From: Aquificaceae bacterium
GTDB taxonomy: Bacteria; Aquificota; Aquificia; Aquificales; Aquificaceae
Length of the DNA: 64,000 bases
Reading direction: 5' to 3'
Assembly (NCBI GenBank): GCA_025057455.1
Contig: JANWWY010000005.1
Coordinates: forward strand, 1-64,000
Of this stretch, positions 9,216 through 17,938 are shown piece by piece. The stretch's first letter is position 1, and each line of letters begins with the position of its first letter. The notes under the pieces are model-generated. The model worked only from the letters and a program-made list of their open reading frames with translations. It searched no databases and had not been told where the DNA came from. The position numbers and the translations under genes are program-made.

Positions 9216-10078
9216 TGCTTACCCCCCTGATTGGTTCTATAAGGCACAGGTATGTACTGCACGGAAGGAACCTGCGAACCCATGGGCTGAGGGAAAAGCT
9301 CCATGAGACTATAAACCTCCTCTGGCACATCGGTGCTTACATTGAGACCCAAACTCCTTAGATATTCAACAGTGAGAGGATAATCGTGGGTGTATTTGCC
9401 CGTGGCAAGCTCTTCCGCTATGGTCTCGGCCTTTCCCTTTTCCATGCCGTTCTGAGTCAAAAGCCACACGAGGTAAGACTTCATTTGCTGGATAGCCTTC
9501 TGGGCTATGTCAGCCAGTATTAGGGTTTGGTCTTCTATGTCCTTGGTTTCCTTCTTTTCAAGAACCTTTAGCACGGAAGCGGCGGGCATTTGTCCAATTT
9601 GAGGGTCTACAGGACCAAGCACCGCATTGGGGTCCATGACTATTTCATCGGAGGCAAGGGCAAGCAGAGTCCCACCTGACATGGCATAATGTGGCACTAT
9701 AACCCGTACAGGACCTTTGTGTCTTACCAAAGCGTTTGCTATTTGAGTTGAGGCAAGGGCTAACCCTCCGGGCGTATGAACTATAAGGTCTATAGGCATG
9801 TCTGGCGGTGTCATCCTGATAGCTCTGAGAACTTGCTCTGAGTCTTCTATGTTTATGTATCTAAAGATGGGTATTCCAAAAAAGCCTAACATTTCTTGTC
9901 TGTGTATAAGTGTTATTACCCTGCTTCCTCTCTTTTCCTCAATCTGTCTGATAAGCGCTTCCCTTGCCTTGTACAGAAGATATCTTCTCCAGAAGGGAAG
10001 AATAAAGAGGAATATCAAAAGAAAAATCCATAGGAGGCTCAGCAAGGAATAAAAGGGACCCAACGCTGGATATTCCAT
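9212..10078 (-). CDS. Membrane-anchored Clp-fold serine protease (SDH/SppA-like, DUF114 family)
   Basis: The product is 288 aa with one N-terminal transmembrane helix (about residues 10-30) followed by a ClpP/crotonase-fold domain. The stretches DLIVHTPGGLALASTQIANA and VIVPHYAMSGGTLLALASDE match the SDH (serine dehydrogenase proteinase)/SppA-like family; the Ser of YAMSGG is the likely nucleophile. A role in membrane-protein quality control is inferred from the family. It is the first gene of the minus-strand operon with hom and rpe. A TATAAT -10 (+ strand 10097-10102) lies 18 nt before the ATG, and GGAG precedes the start. Confidence 0.82.
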   Translation of the reverse strand: MEYPALGPFYSLLSLLWIFLLIFLFILPFWRRYLLYKAREALIRQIEEKRGSRVITLIHRQEMLGFFGIPIFRYINIEDSEQVLRAIRMTPPDMPIDLIVHTPGGLALASTQIANALVRHKGPVRVIVPHYAMSGGTLLALASDEIVMDPNAVLGPVDPQIGQMPAASVLKVLEKKETKDIEDQTLILADIAQKAIQQMKSYLVWLLTQNGMEKGKAETIAEELATGKYTHDYPLTVEYLRSLGLNVSTDVPEEVYSLMELFPQPMGSQVPSVQYIPVPYRTNQGGKH

Positions 10079-10339
10079 GGTTTAACTCCATTAATGATTA
10101 TACTTCATAATTTCCATCAAATCCCATAAACACTTGGCTTAAAAGTCATGAATTTTTACAGACTTAGACTTTGTTCGAAAATACCTAAAAACTCCTACCA
10201 TTGTTAAGTGGTATTCTCAAACAAAAGCATTGTGTAGACTACCTTTTCAAACACTAAGGCATCGGCGGGTAAAAACCCCTCATCTAGAGGCTTATCCCCT
10301 ATGCAATCGTACATTAGTCTTCAGCCTATAATTATAGCC

Positions 10340-11071
10340 ATGAGAAGAGCTATTATAACAGGCATAAGAAGAATAGGTTATGAAGTAGCCAAAAGCCTTC
10401 TGGAGGACGGTTGGGTGGTAGGACTCCTCTATAAAAGCTCAGAGGATGTGGTAAAAAAGCTAAGGGAACAATTTGGGGAGAGAGTTCACGCCATAAAGGC
10501 TGACCTGAGCGTATGGCATGAATGTCAAAGAGTAACCGTAGATTTAATAGAGAAAATGGAGGGTGTGGATGCCTTTTTACATTTGGCAAGCCCTTACGAA
10601 CCTACACCCCTTCACAATTTGAAAGAGGAGGATGTAGACCTTCACTTTAGACCAATAGCTCAGGCTTTTTTAGTTATGAGTAAGGAGGTTTATCCCTTCA
10701 TGCTAAAAAATCAGAGCACCGTAAAGGGTAGAATTGTTGCCTTCGGAGACTGGGCTACCAACACCACCCCTTACAGGAACTATTCCGCTTACTTTTTGGC
10801 AAAAGGTGCCATGCATACAGCGGTAAAGGTTCTGGCAAAGGAGTTTGCCCCTCATGTACTCGTAAATTCAATAGCTATGGGACCAACAGTAAAGCCCCAA
10901 GACTTTTCAGAAGAAAAATGGCAAGAATACATAAACAAAACACCACTCAAAAGGGCAGTATCCATAAACGATGTTATCAAATTAACTAAGTTTCTGCTTG
11001 AGGTAGAAAGCATGACAGGAGAAATCATCATGCTGGACAGCGGTAGACATGTGGCAGGAGAGTGCACATAA
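10340..11071 (+). CDS. SDR-family NAD(P)-dependent oxidoreductase
   Basis: A short-chain dehydrogenase/reductase of 243 aa. The cofactor loop is TGIRRIGYEVAKSL, the Asp-containing strand is AIKADLSV, and the catalytic motif is YFLAK (Tyr-x3-Lys) near residue 160, followed by NSIAMGPT. The TGxxRRIG loop recalls pteridine reductase/FolM-like SDRs, but the substrate cannot be decided. I start it at the ATG at 10340; the frame is open upstream to 10301. A TATAAT -10 at 10327-10332 ends 7 nt before this ATG, predicting a leaderless mRNA. The 3' end overlaps the QueC-like gene by 23 nt. Confidence 0.85.
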   Translation: MRRAIITGIRRIGYEVAKSLLEDGWVVGLLYKSSEDVVKKLREQFGERVHAIKADLSVWHECQRVTVDLIEKMEGVDAFLHLASPYEPTPLHNLKEEDVDLHFRPIAQAFLVMSKEVYPFMLKNQSTVKGRIVAFGDWATNTTPYRNYSAYFLAKGAMHTAVKVLAKEFAPHVLVNSIAMGPTVKPQDFSEEKWQEYINKTPLKRAVSINDVIKLTKFLLEVESMTGEIIMLDSGRHVAGECT

Positions 11072-11651
11072 GGTAATAGTCCTGTTTAGTAGTGGTGTGG
11101 AAAGCACCTGCCTGCTCCACTTATACCTGGAAGAAGGTAGGATTGTTTATCCTCTCTACATTAAAGTGGGTTATCCCTGGGAAGTCCTTGAATTCCAGAA
11201 GGCAAAAAACCTATGGAAGTATTACAAAAAAATGTATAGAAAGCTTATGACCCTTAGGGTTATCCCTTTGATGAATCCAGAACCGCCAAATCGTAGAAGT
11301 CATACCAAAGACCTGTACATTCCCCTCAGAAACCTCTCACTCATAACATCTGCCAGCCTATATGCCACCCTCAAAAAAGTAAACTCCATAGCCATAGGAA
11401 GTCTTGGCATTTATCCATTTCCCGACAACAACATAGAATACATGCGTAGTGTGCAAAAACTTACCGGTGTGACCATCCTTACACCCTTTATGGGCCTTCA
11501 CAAGCACGAGGTCATAAGGCAATTTTTGGGAAAAGTCCCCTTTGAGAAGACCTTTTCCTGTATAGAACCGAGAAAGGTTAAAGGTAGAATACTACCCTGC
11601 GGACGTTGCGAAAAATGCAAAGAGAGGGAAGAAGCCTTTAAACACCTATGA
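11049..11651 (+). CDS. QueC/ExsB-like PP-loop ATPase (7-cyano-7-deazaguanine synthase family)
   Basis: The 200-aa protein has an N-terminal PP-loop ([16 protein letters not shown]). A C-terminal zinc site is formed by Cys in TFSC and [12 protein letters not shown], the pattern seen in QueC, which makes preQ0 for queuosine. The PP-loop consensus SGGxDS is changed to SSGVES (Gly to Ser, Asp to Glu), unusual for QueC. The protein is also about 20 residues short, so it may be a divergent paralogue with another substrate. It overlaps the SDR gene by 23 nt and converges with yjbQ (14 nt overlap). The start at 11049 has no strong ribosome binding site and relies on coupling. Confidence 0.72.
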   Translation: MWQESAHKVIVLFSSGVESTCLLHLYLEEGRIVYPLYIKVGYPWEVLEFQKAKNLWKYYKKMYRKLMTLRVIPLMNPEPPNRRSHTKDLYIPLRNLSLITSASLYATLKKVNSIAIGSLGIYPFPDNNIEYMRSVQKLTGVTILTPFMGLHKHEVIRQFLGKVPFEKTFSCIEPRKVKGRILPCGRCEKCKEREEAFKHL

Positions 11652-12051
11652 CCTTTACAATTACTCTCTTCTTTCTCTGTCCGTCAAACTCTAAGTAAAA
11701 AATCTCTTGCCATGGACCGAGGTCTAAGTTTCCCCCTGTGACGGGTAGAACCACCTGAAGGTGAGTTAGTAGGTTCTTAAGATGGGCGTCCCCGTTGTCT
11801 TCACCGGTTCTGTGGTGTTTGTAGTCTTCCCTGTAAGGTGCTAAAGTCTCTAACCACTCCCATATGTCCTGGTGCAGTCCCTCCTCATCGTCCTGAACTA
11901 TAACGGAGGCGGTAAGGTGCATGGAAGAAACAAGACATAAACCTTCCTTTATACCAGATTCTTCTACTATCCTTTTGATATCCTCAGTTATTCTTATGAT
12001 TTCCCTTCTGTTTTTCGTCTGAAAGGTAAGGTAAGCGGTATGGCTTTTCAT
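11638..12051 (-). CDS. YjbQ/UPF0047 family protein (secondary thiamine-phosphate synthase-like)
   Basis: A 137-aa protein of the UPF0047/YjbQ family. Hallmarks are [20 protein letters not shown], then [19 protein letters not shown], and [23 protein letters not shown]; the His/Asp/Glu cluster forms the presumed metal and active site. E. coli YjbQ has weak thiamine-phosphate synthase activity, but the physiological role is unknown. It overlaps the next upstream gene by 4 nt (ATGA) and is the last of a three-gene minus-strand run. Confidence 0.9.
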   Translation of the reverse strand: MKSHTAYLTFQTKNRREIIRITEDIKRIVEESGIKEGLCLVSSMHLTASVIVQDDEEGLHQDIWEWLETLAPYREDYKHHRTGEDNGDAHLKNLLTHLQVVLPVTGGNLDLGPWQEIFYLEFDGQRKKRVIVKVIGV

Positions 12052-12272
12052 GCGTGGGCTTTCATGTATTCTTGTATCAGGTACTCTATCATATCCTTAT
12101 GATACAATCTCTCTCTTTTGAGCCTCTCTATCTCCATTTCAAGTTCATGGGTCATGGGATGGTGCTTTTCAAGCTTGTCAATCTCCGCATCAAGCTCATG
12201 ATGCTTTTCATAGTGATACCTAAACTCCTTGTTTTCCTGAAGAAGCTTTTGAATAATTTCTTCCCTGTTCAT
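12048..12272 (-). CDS. Small helical protein, DUF465/YdcH-like
   Basis: A 74-aa protein, almost entirely charged helix, with the layout of DUF465 proteins: [20 protein letters not shown], then [19 protein letters not shown], ending in [11 protein letters not shown] start it at the ATG at 12272, which has GGAGGAGG 8 nt upstream. The frame extends 14 codons further, but those lie inside the upstream gene. Function unknown in the family. Overlaps both neighbours by 4 nt. Confidence 0.75.
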   Translation of the reverse strand: MNREEIIQKLLQENKEFRYHYEKHHELDAEIDKLEKHHPMTHELEMEIERLKRERLYHKDMIEYLIQEYMKAHA

Positions 12273-12685
12273 CTTAAATCCTCCTCCTTGGGTCTTACTA
12301 ATATTAAACCACACAGACTAAGCAAATATCCAAGAAGAAGTGAGTCCAACCTTGCTATGGCTACAAAGACCAACAGAGAAAAGAAGAAAGGCAACAGGCA
12401 CAGAACAAAAATCCAAAAATACCTCCGCGTGGCTGTATAGCTCCAATGGGGGTCCACCTCTACATTTACTGGGAAAAGCCTTCTCTTTATGATGTATGCA
12501 GGCGGAAGACTCACAATGCCCACCGCAAAGACAAAGAAGAGCATAAAGTAAGCTAAGTTTACGTGAACTGGCACTCTAAAATAGGGATACAAGGGTAAGC
12601 ATGCAAGAAAGACAACGCTTAAAGAGATGAGAAAAGCATAAAAGAGGTGTCTGGCTCTTTTTCTGTAAACTTTTAACTTTTCCAT
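12269..12685 (-). CDS. Hypothetical four-helix membrane protein
   Basis: Unrecognised. From the ATG at 12685 the product is 138 aa with a basic N-terminus and about four hydrophobic segments (roughly residues 18-38, 43-65, 90-110 and 112-130). The loop between segments 2 and 3 contains VDPHWSYTATRRYFW. The open frame continues upstream to 12832 but would run through the divergent arsR promoter and coding region, so I reject that extension. First of the three-gene run ending at yjbQ, and divergently transcribed from the ArsR-type regulator 37 nt away, so the two may share control. Confidence 0.65.
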   Translation of the reverse strand: MEKLKVYRKRARHLFYAFLISLSVVFLACLPLYPYFRVPVHVNLAYFMLFFVFAVGIVSLPPAYIIKRRLFPVNVEVDPHWSYTATRRYFWIFVLCLLPFFFSLLVFVAIARLDSLLLGYLLSLCGLILVRPKEEDLR

Positions 12686-12722
12686 ATTAGTATGATAGAA
12701 TATAAGCAGGTGAGGTGATAGT

Positions 12723-13013
12723 ATGCAAGTGGAAGTTTTGAAGGATGAGCGATTGGAAGAGTGGGCAGAGTTTCTAAAAGCCTTAGCCCATCCCATAAGG
12801 CTCAAGATAGTCTCTGTACTTATTGAAGGCAAGCAATGTGTTAAAAACCTAAGCGACCTGCTTCATACTTCTCAACCTAACGTGTCCCAGCATCTAAGCA
12901 TACTTAGGAACAGAGGTATAGTGGGCTGTAAAAGGGATGGGTCCATAGTGTGTTATTACATCAAGGATGAAAGGGTGGTAAAAATCTACCAAATACTCAG
13001 CAAGGAGGTGTAA
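12723..13013 (+). CDS. ArsR-family winged-helix regulator
   Basis: A 96-aa repressor-like protein: FLKALAHPIRLKIVSVLI (helices 1-2), then the recognition region LLHTSQPNVSQHLSILRNRG, then the wing GCKRDGSIVCYYI. Cysteines lie at 39 (start of helix 3, as in ArsR/SqrR-type sensors), 69 and 77. Metal or thiol/persulfide sensing is therefore possible, though the exact ELCVCDL motif is absent. It is 1 nt upstream of trxA, so it probably autoregulates an arsR-trxA-trxB operon. The ATG has GAGGTGA upstream. Confidence 0.88.
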   Translation: MQVEVLKDERLEEWAEFLKALAHPIRLKIVSVLIEGKQCVKNLSDLLHTSQPNVSQHLSILRNRGIVGCKRDGSIVCYYIKDERVVKIYQILSKEV

Positions 13014-13014
13014 G

Positions 13015-13341
13015 ATGGCTACAGGCGTTGTGGTGCTTACAGAAAGCAATTGGCAAACGGAAGTAATAAACTCCAATGTTCCGGTAGTAGTAGATTTTTG
13101 GGCACCTTGGTGTGGACCATGCAGGATAATAGCTCCCATAATAGAAGAGCTTGCCATGGAGATGGGCGACAGGGTTAAGTTTGGAAAGCTTAACACTGAT
13201 GAAAACCCAAACATAGCTATGAGGTACGGCATAAGAGCTATACCCACCATAATGCTTTTCAAAAACGGCGAAGTGGTGGACACTCGCATAGGCGTTCAAC
13301 CAAAGGAAGCTCTTAGGCAAATGATAAACAGTCACCTATGA
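13015..13341 (+). CDS. trxA: Thioredoxin
   Basis: A 108-aa thioredoxin with the active site WCGPC (Cys33 and Cys36), the buried Asp27 of VVDFWAPW, the cis-proline in AIPTIMLF and the C-terminal FKNGEVVDTRIG. It reduces protein disulfides using electrons from TrxB. Spacing to arsR is 1 nt and the stop overlaps trxB by 4 nt, so substrate and reductase are produced together under the ArsR-type regulator. A GGAGGTG ribosome binding site lies just upstream. Confidence 0.97.
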   Translation: MATGVVVLTESNWQTEVINSNVPVVVDFWAPWCGPCRIIAPIIEELAMEMGDRVKFGKLNTDENPNIAMRYGIRAIPTIMLFKNGEVVDTRIGVQPKEALRQMINSHL

Positions 13342-14282
13342 CCGTAGAACTCTCTGAGGATATTCTCTACGATACTATTATAGTAGGTGGAGGGCCTGCT
13401 GGGCTTACCGCAGGTCTTTACTGTGCAAGAGCAAAGCTCAACACCCTCTTGTTTGAGAAGGGGACTTTAGGTGGACAGATAGCCATAACAGATTCGGTGG
13501 AGAATTATCCAGGCTTTCCAGAGGGTATAAGCGGTAAGGAGCTAACAAGAAGGTTCAAGGAGCAAGCGGAGAGGTTTGGTCTTCATATTGTAAGAAAAGA
13601 AGTATCAAAGATAGAAAAGGTTGGCAAGGAGATATTCATCCATCTTAGGACGGGTGAGCTTTTAAGAAGCAAGACGGTTATACTGGCGGTGGGTTCAAAT
13701 CCAAGAAGGTTGGGCGTTCCAGGCGAGGAGGAATTCCTAAACAGAGGTGTTTCCTACTGTGCCACCTGTGACGGTGCTCTTTTTGAGGGTGTTCCCATAG
13801 CGGTGGTTGGTGGTGGAGATTCCGCTACTCAGGAAAGTCTTTTCCTTACAAGGTTTGCCAGCAAGGTATACCTTCTGCACAGAAGGGACCAGCTAAGAGC
13901 TCAGAAGCATCTTCAAGAGAAGGTCTTTTCCAACCCGAAAATAACCTTCATTCCCAACAAGGTGGTAGAAGAGATAAAGGGAAGCGATTTTGTGGAAAGG
14001 CTTGTTATAAGAGATACAAAGGACAACAAACTTTCTGAGCTTGCGGTGGAGGGTATTTTTATTTTCATAGGTCTTGAACCCAATACTACCTTTCTTAAAG
14101 AAAGCATACAGCTTGACGATAAGGGTTATATAATCACCGATGAGAAAATGAGAACCTCTATGGAAGGCGTCTTTGCGGCTGGAGATTGTAGAAGTGGAGC
14201 TACGGGACAGGTGGCAGTCGCGGTAGGGGAGGGTTGTATTGCAGCCATAGAGGCAGAAAGGTACATAGAAGATAACTTTTAA
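13338..14282 (+). CDS. trxB: Thioredoxin-disulfide reductase
   Basis: A flavoprotein of 314 aa that reduces thioredoxin with NAD(P)H. FAD-binding GGGPAGLTAGLYCARA near the N-terminus, redox pair CATC (Cys141 and Cys144), the NAD(P)-binding VVGGGDSATQE near residue 155, and the second FAD motif GVFAAGDCR near residue 275 are all present. The motif HRRDQLRAQK suggests an NADPH-type pocket. It overlaps trxA by 4 nt; the PilZ gene follows after 13 nt. Confidence 0.96.
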   Translation: MTVELSEDILYDTIIVGGGPAGLTAGLYCARAKLNTLLFEKGTLGGQIAITDSVENYPGFPEGISGKELTRRFKEQAERFGLHIVRKEVSKIEKVGKEIFIHLRTGELLRSKTVILAVGSNPRRLGVPGEEEFLNRGVSYCATCDGALFEGVPIAVVGGGDSATQESLFLTRFASKVYLLHRRDQLRAQKHLQEKVFSNPKITFIPNKVVEEIKGSDFVERLVIRDTKDNKLSELAVEGIFIFIGLEPNTTFLKESIQLDDKGYIITDEKMRTSMEGVFAAGDCRSGATGQVAVAVGEGCIAAIEAERYIEDNF

Positions 14283-14295
14283 AGAGTGTGCTACT

Positions 14296-15369
14296 ATGAA
14301 ATACCAGGGAGGGTTTGAAACTTTTAGGGAAGCAACTAAGTATATGTTTGAAGCTCCCAGTGTCTTAGATGTAGTGTTTGTCCTTTTAGGTCTATCCCTT
14401 GCAATAGGGCTTCTCATTGTATTCCCTTACTGGTGGTCCAAATACAGGGCGAGGGTAGAACTGAGGAGAGAATTTTTTAACTCTGCAAGGATTTTTGGTC
14501 TTTCTCAGCAAGAGACAAACCTGCTATGGAGGTGTGCGGGCACCGCAAAAGAGCCTATGAAAATTCTACAATCGAAGGCAGTTTTTGAGAGATGTGTTAG
14601 TAAGCTGGTTAAGGAGGACCTATCAAAAATAGAACTTATAACATCCACGAGGAAAAAGCTAAAGTTTGACAGCATACCATGGTTTTTGCCCTTGAGTAGC
14701 ACGAGGGACATAGACCTTTATCAGACGGGATTTGTGACTTACAATAATATGGCCTACGGTGCGGCTGTATGGGAAAAGAGTGAGTCTGAGCTTCACATAG
14801 CCTTTCTGGATACACCAGGTAAGATAGTAAGCACGGGTGAAAAGGTAAAATTTTCCTTCCTTAGAGAAGGGGATGGACGCTATTACTTCTACTCTCAGGT
14901 CATAAGGACATACAGGGATGGTAATAAGCTAGTTCTCGTCTTGCCCCACACAGACCAACTGTCCAAGATACAGTTAAGGGATAGTCTAAGGTGGAAGGTG
15001 AAGATACCAGCAAAGGTGTTTATATACACAGACGACACATCCGCAGTTTTTGAAGAGCCAGAATACATTGTGGAGGCTACAGTAGAGGATATAAGCACAC
15101 AGGGCGTGAAAATTTGCCTTCATGCTCTCGTGGAGGTGAAAATAGGACAGAGGATTTTAGTTAATTTTGAACTCAAGTCTTACCCAATAAAGGTACTGGG
15201 AACAGTAAAAAACATAAGAGGAAGCACTGAAAAAACCTGTGTAGGTGTGAGATTTGAAAACCTTGGCAAGCCTGATGAAGACTACATAAGAAAATTCATA
15301 ATAGATGAACAAAGGGAGCTACTAAAAGCATACAAGACGGGCGAACCTAAAGAAGGTTCCTCTTCTTAA
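14296..15369 (+). CDS. PilZ-domain membrane protein (c-di-GMP effector candidate)
   Basis: The 357-aa protein has one N-terminal transmembrane helix (about residues 22-44), a cytoplasmic middle segment, and a C-terminal PilZ domain. The c-di-GMP motifs are RDSLRWKVK (basic arginines) and [11 protein letters not shown] (D-x-S-x-x-G). The part before PilZ resembles the YcgR N-terminal barrel fused downstream of the membrane anchor. Such proteins transmit c-di-GMP to motility, pili or polysaccharide export; the target is unknown. Its 3' end overlaps rpsU (opposite strand) by 23 nt. Confidence 0.78.
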   Translation: MKYQGGFETFREATKYMFEAPSVLDVVFVLLGLSLAIGLLIVFPYWWSKYRARVELRREFFNSARIFGLSQQETNLLWRCAGTAKEPMKILQSKAVFERCVSKLVKEDLSKIELITSTRKKLKFDSIPWFLPLSSTRDIDLYQTGFVTYNNMAYGAAVWEKSESELHIAFLDTPGKIVSTGEKVKFSFLREGDGRYYFYSQVIRTYRDGNKLVLVLPHTDQLSKIQLRDSLRWKVKIPAKVFIYTDDTSAVFEEPEYIVEATVEDISTQGVKICLHALVEVKIGQRILVNFELKSYPIKVLGTVKNIRGSTEKTCVGVRFENLGKPDEDYIRKFIIDEQRELLKAYKTGEPKEGSSS

Positions 15370-15547
15370 GAGCCTTTATTATTCTCTTCCTGGCTTGTCT
15401 TTCTTTTCTTTTCTTCTTTTCGCTCGGCTTTTCGTAAAACTGCCTTCTTTTTACTTCAGTTAGTATGCCTTCCTTTTCTACTATTCTCTTAAACCTTTTA
15501 AATGCCTTCTCAAAGGGCTCGTTCTCATAAACCTCAACTATAGCCAA
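15347..15547 (-). CDS. rpsU: 30S ribosomal protein S21
   Basis: A 66-aa basic protein with the S21 pattern: [17 protein letters not shown], then [22 protein letters not shown]21 helps base-pairing of mRNA Shine-Dalgarno sequences with 16S rRNA. The start is TTG at 15547, backed by AAGGAGGTG about 8 nt upstream. It lies 15 nt after lon and is the last gene of the ftsY-lon-rpsU run, an unusual home for rpsU. Confidence 0.93.
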   Translation of the reverse strand: MAIVEVYENEPFEKAFKRFKRIVEKEGILTEVKRRQFYEKPSEKKKRKERQARKRIIKALKKRNLL

Positions 15548-15562
15548 CCTTCTTTCACCTCC

Positions 15563-17929
15563 TTAGGTTTTGCTAAAGATTATACCAAAAACCTCCTCAA
15601 GATGCTCAACAAAGTGTAAGTTCATCTTATCCTTCACATACTGCGGGAGGTCCTCGATAACCTCATCTTTGTTCTTGGAGGGTAGAATAACTTGATATAT
15701 GCCGGCTCTTTTGGCAGCAAGTATTTTTTCCTTCAACCCCCCCACGGGCAAAACCCTACCCCTGAGGGTTATCTCACCCGTCATAGCCACGTCCGTTCTG
15801 ACTTCCCTGCCTGTAAACAGGGATAGGAGTGCCACCGCAAGCGTAACGCCTGCAGATGGTCCATCCTTGGGCACCGCTCCCTCTGGCACATGAATATGCA
15901 CATCCACCTGTGAAAAGAGCTCTGGGTCTATGTTGTAATCCTCCGCCTTTGACTTTATGTAAGACAGTGCAGCCTGGGCTGATTCCTTCATAATATCCCC
16001 AAGAGAACCCGTTAGTATAAGACTTCCCTTGCCTCTGAATTTGGTGGCTTCAATAAGCATAATCTCACCACCCAATTCCGTCCATGCAAGTCCCACAGCC
16101 ACACCCACCATAGGCTTTTCTTCCGACAGCACATGTCTTTTTGAAACGCCTAAAAAGCTTTTTATGTCTTGAGCTTTTACTTCAAAGGGTAGAGGCTCTC
16201 CCTTAAGGCGTCTAAGAGCTAACTTTCTCAGTATGGAGCTTAGCTGTCTCTGAAGGTTTCTAACGCCTGACTCTCTTGCGTACCCCCTTATTACCTCAAG
16301 AAGTGCATCATCAGTAAACTGTACTTCTCCGTCCTTGAAGCCGTGTTCTGGTAGAATCTTAGGCAAAAGATGATTCCTTGCTATAAAGACTTTTTCCTCC
16401 TCTGAATAGCCAGAAAGGAATAGGACCTCCATCCTGTCTAAAAGAGGTCTTGGTATAGTATCTACCCTGTTGGCTGTGCATATGAAAAAAACATCCGAAA
16501 GGTCAAAGGGTAATCCTATGTAAAGGTCTACGAAGTTTTTGTTCTGCTCTGGGTCAAGAACTTCCAGAAGGGCTGCGGCCGGGTCACCCTGAAAGGAAAG
16601 GGATAGCTTGTCTACCTCATCCAGCACTATGAGGGGGTTCTTTGTCCCCGCTTGCTTTATAGCTTGGATTATCCTGCCCGGCATGGCACCTACGTACGTC
16701 CTTCTGTGTCCTCTTATTTCCGCCTCATCCCTTATACCGCCCAGGGATATGCGAACAAATTTTCTACCGAGGGATTCCGCTATGGACCTTCCAAGGGAAG
16801 TCTTACCAACACCAGGTGGACCGACAAAGCATAGTATCTGCACCGTATGGCTTTTACCTTTTGTAAGCTTTTTAACCGCAAGGTATTCAATAATCCTTTC
16901 CTTTACCTTTTCAAGGTTGTAATGGTCTCTGTCCAAAATTTCCTTGGCTTTATCCAAGTCATACCTGTCCCTTGTGCTTTTGTCCCATGGAAGGTCAAGC
17001 ACCCACTCAAGCCATGTTCTGAGGACACCAGCCTCTGCAGATTCAGCATGGAGCTTTTCCAGTCTCTTTATTTGCTTCTCTATCTCTTCTCTTGATTCTT
17101 TCGGAATCCTTAGCTTACTAAGCTTTTTCTTGTATTCTTCAATTTCAGCCCTTCTTTCATCCCCTTCACCAAGCTCTTCCAATATTGCCTTTAGCTGTTG
17201 TCTGAGAAAGTACTCTCTCTGTTCCTTTTCTATCCTTTCCCTTGCCACACCCCTTATTTTGCTTTGGACTTCCAACAGCCCCACTTCATCCTGGAGTAGT
17301 TGATAGACCAATTTAATCCGTTCGACGGGGTCAAAAGTCTCGAGGACTCTCTGAGCCTCCAAAGACTTTATGTCCAGTATGGAGGCTGTCAAGTCTGCCA
17401 CTTTGCCAGGGTCTTCCAAGTCTCTTATGAGCATAAGAAGGTCTGGAATTACCTGTTTGCCAAGGGAAACCGCAGTATCCAGCTGTTCCTTGACAGACCT
17501 TACATAGGCTTTTACCTCATCTGGTAAGTTTTCTAAATCCAGATTCGCCTCTTCTACAGGCTCAACGGTAGCGGTAAAAAAATCCTCCGTCCGCTTGTAG
17601 TCTAAAAGCTTAGCCCTCTTTATACCCTGCACGAGGATTTTGAGCCTATTTTCCTCAATGGGTGCGGACCTTATCACATGGGCTATTGTCCCCACCGCAT
17701 ATAGCTCGTCCTTTTCTGGCAATTCTGCGTTTTTATCCTTCTGAAGTACAAGGAATATAAGCCTGTTTCTCTTTAGGGCTTCCTCTACGGCTCTTATGGA
17801 AAATTCCCTTCCTACAAAGAGGGGAACCACCATGGTGGGAAATACCACTAAATCCCTGAGGGGCATGGCTGGCAGTTCAAAGGTTTCTGATGGCACCTCT
17901 GGGACTTTTATAAGCTCTTCTGAAAACAT
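15563..17929 (-). CDS. lon: ATP-dependent protease Lon
   Basis: A 788-aa bacterial Lon (LonA). Order: N-terminal substrate-recognition domain ([20 protein letters not shown]), helical hairpin, AAA+ module with Walker A GPPGVGKT at residues 370-377 and the arginine-rich [18 protein letters not shown]. The protease domain has Ser692 in KDGPSAG and a downstream Lys in [10 protein letters not shown]. It degrades misfolded and regulatory proteins as a soluble hexamer. AGGAGG overlaps the ftsY stop and precedes the ATG, so the two are co-transcribed. Confidence 0.97.
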   Translation of the reverse strand: MFSEELIKVPEVPSETFELPAMPLRDLVVFPTMVVPLFVGREFSIRAVEEALKRNRLIFLVLQKDKNAELPEKDELYAVGTIAHVIRSAPIEENRLKILVQGIKRAKLLDYKRTEDFFTATVEPVEEANLDLENLPDEVKAYVRSVKEQLDTAVSLGKQVIPDLLMLIRDLEDPGKVADLTASILDIKSLEAQRVLETFDPVERIKLVYQLLQDEVGLLEVQSKIRGVARERIEKEQREYFLRQQLKAILEELGEGDERRAEIEEYKKKLSKLRIPKESREEIEKQIKRLEKLHAESAEAGVLRTWLEWVLDLPWDKSTRDRYDLDKAKEILDRDHYNLEKVKERIIEYLAVKKLTKGKSHTVQILCFVGPPGVGKTSLGRSIAESLGRKFVRISLGGIRDEAEIRGHRRTYVGAMPGRIIQAIKQAGTKNPLIVLDEVDKLSLSFQGDPAAALLEVLDPEQNKNFVDLYIGLPFDLSDVFFICTANRVDTIPRPLLDRMEVLFLSGYSEEEKVFIARNHLLPKILPEHGFKDGEVQFTDDALLEVIRGYARESGVRNLQRQLSSILRKLALRRLKGEPLPFEVKAQDIKSFLGVSKRHVLSEEKPMVGVAVGLAWTELGGEIMLIEATKFRGKGSLILTGSLGDIMKESAQAALSYIKSKAEDYNIDPELFSQVDVHIHVPEGAVPKDGPSAGVTLAVALLSLFTGREVRTDVAMTGEITLRGRVLPVGGLKEKILAAKRAGIYQVILPSKNKDEVIEDLPQYVKDKMNLHFVEHLEEVFGIIFSKT

Positions 17930-17938
17930 GCCAACCTC

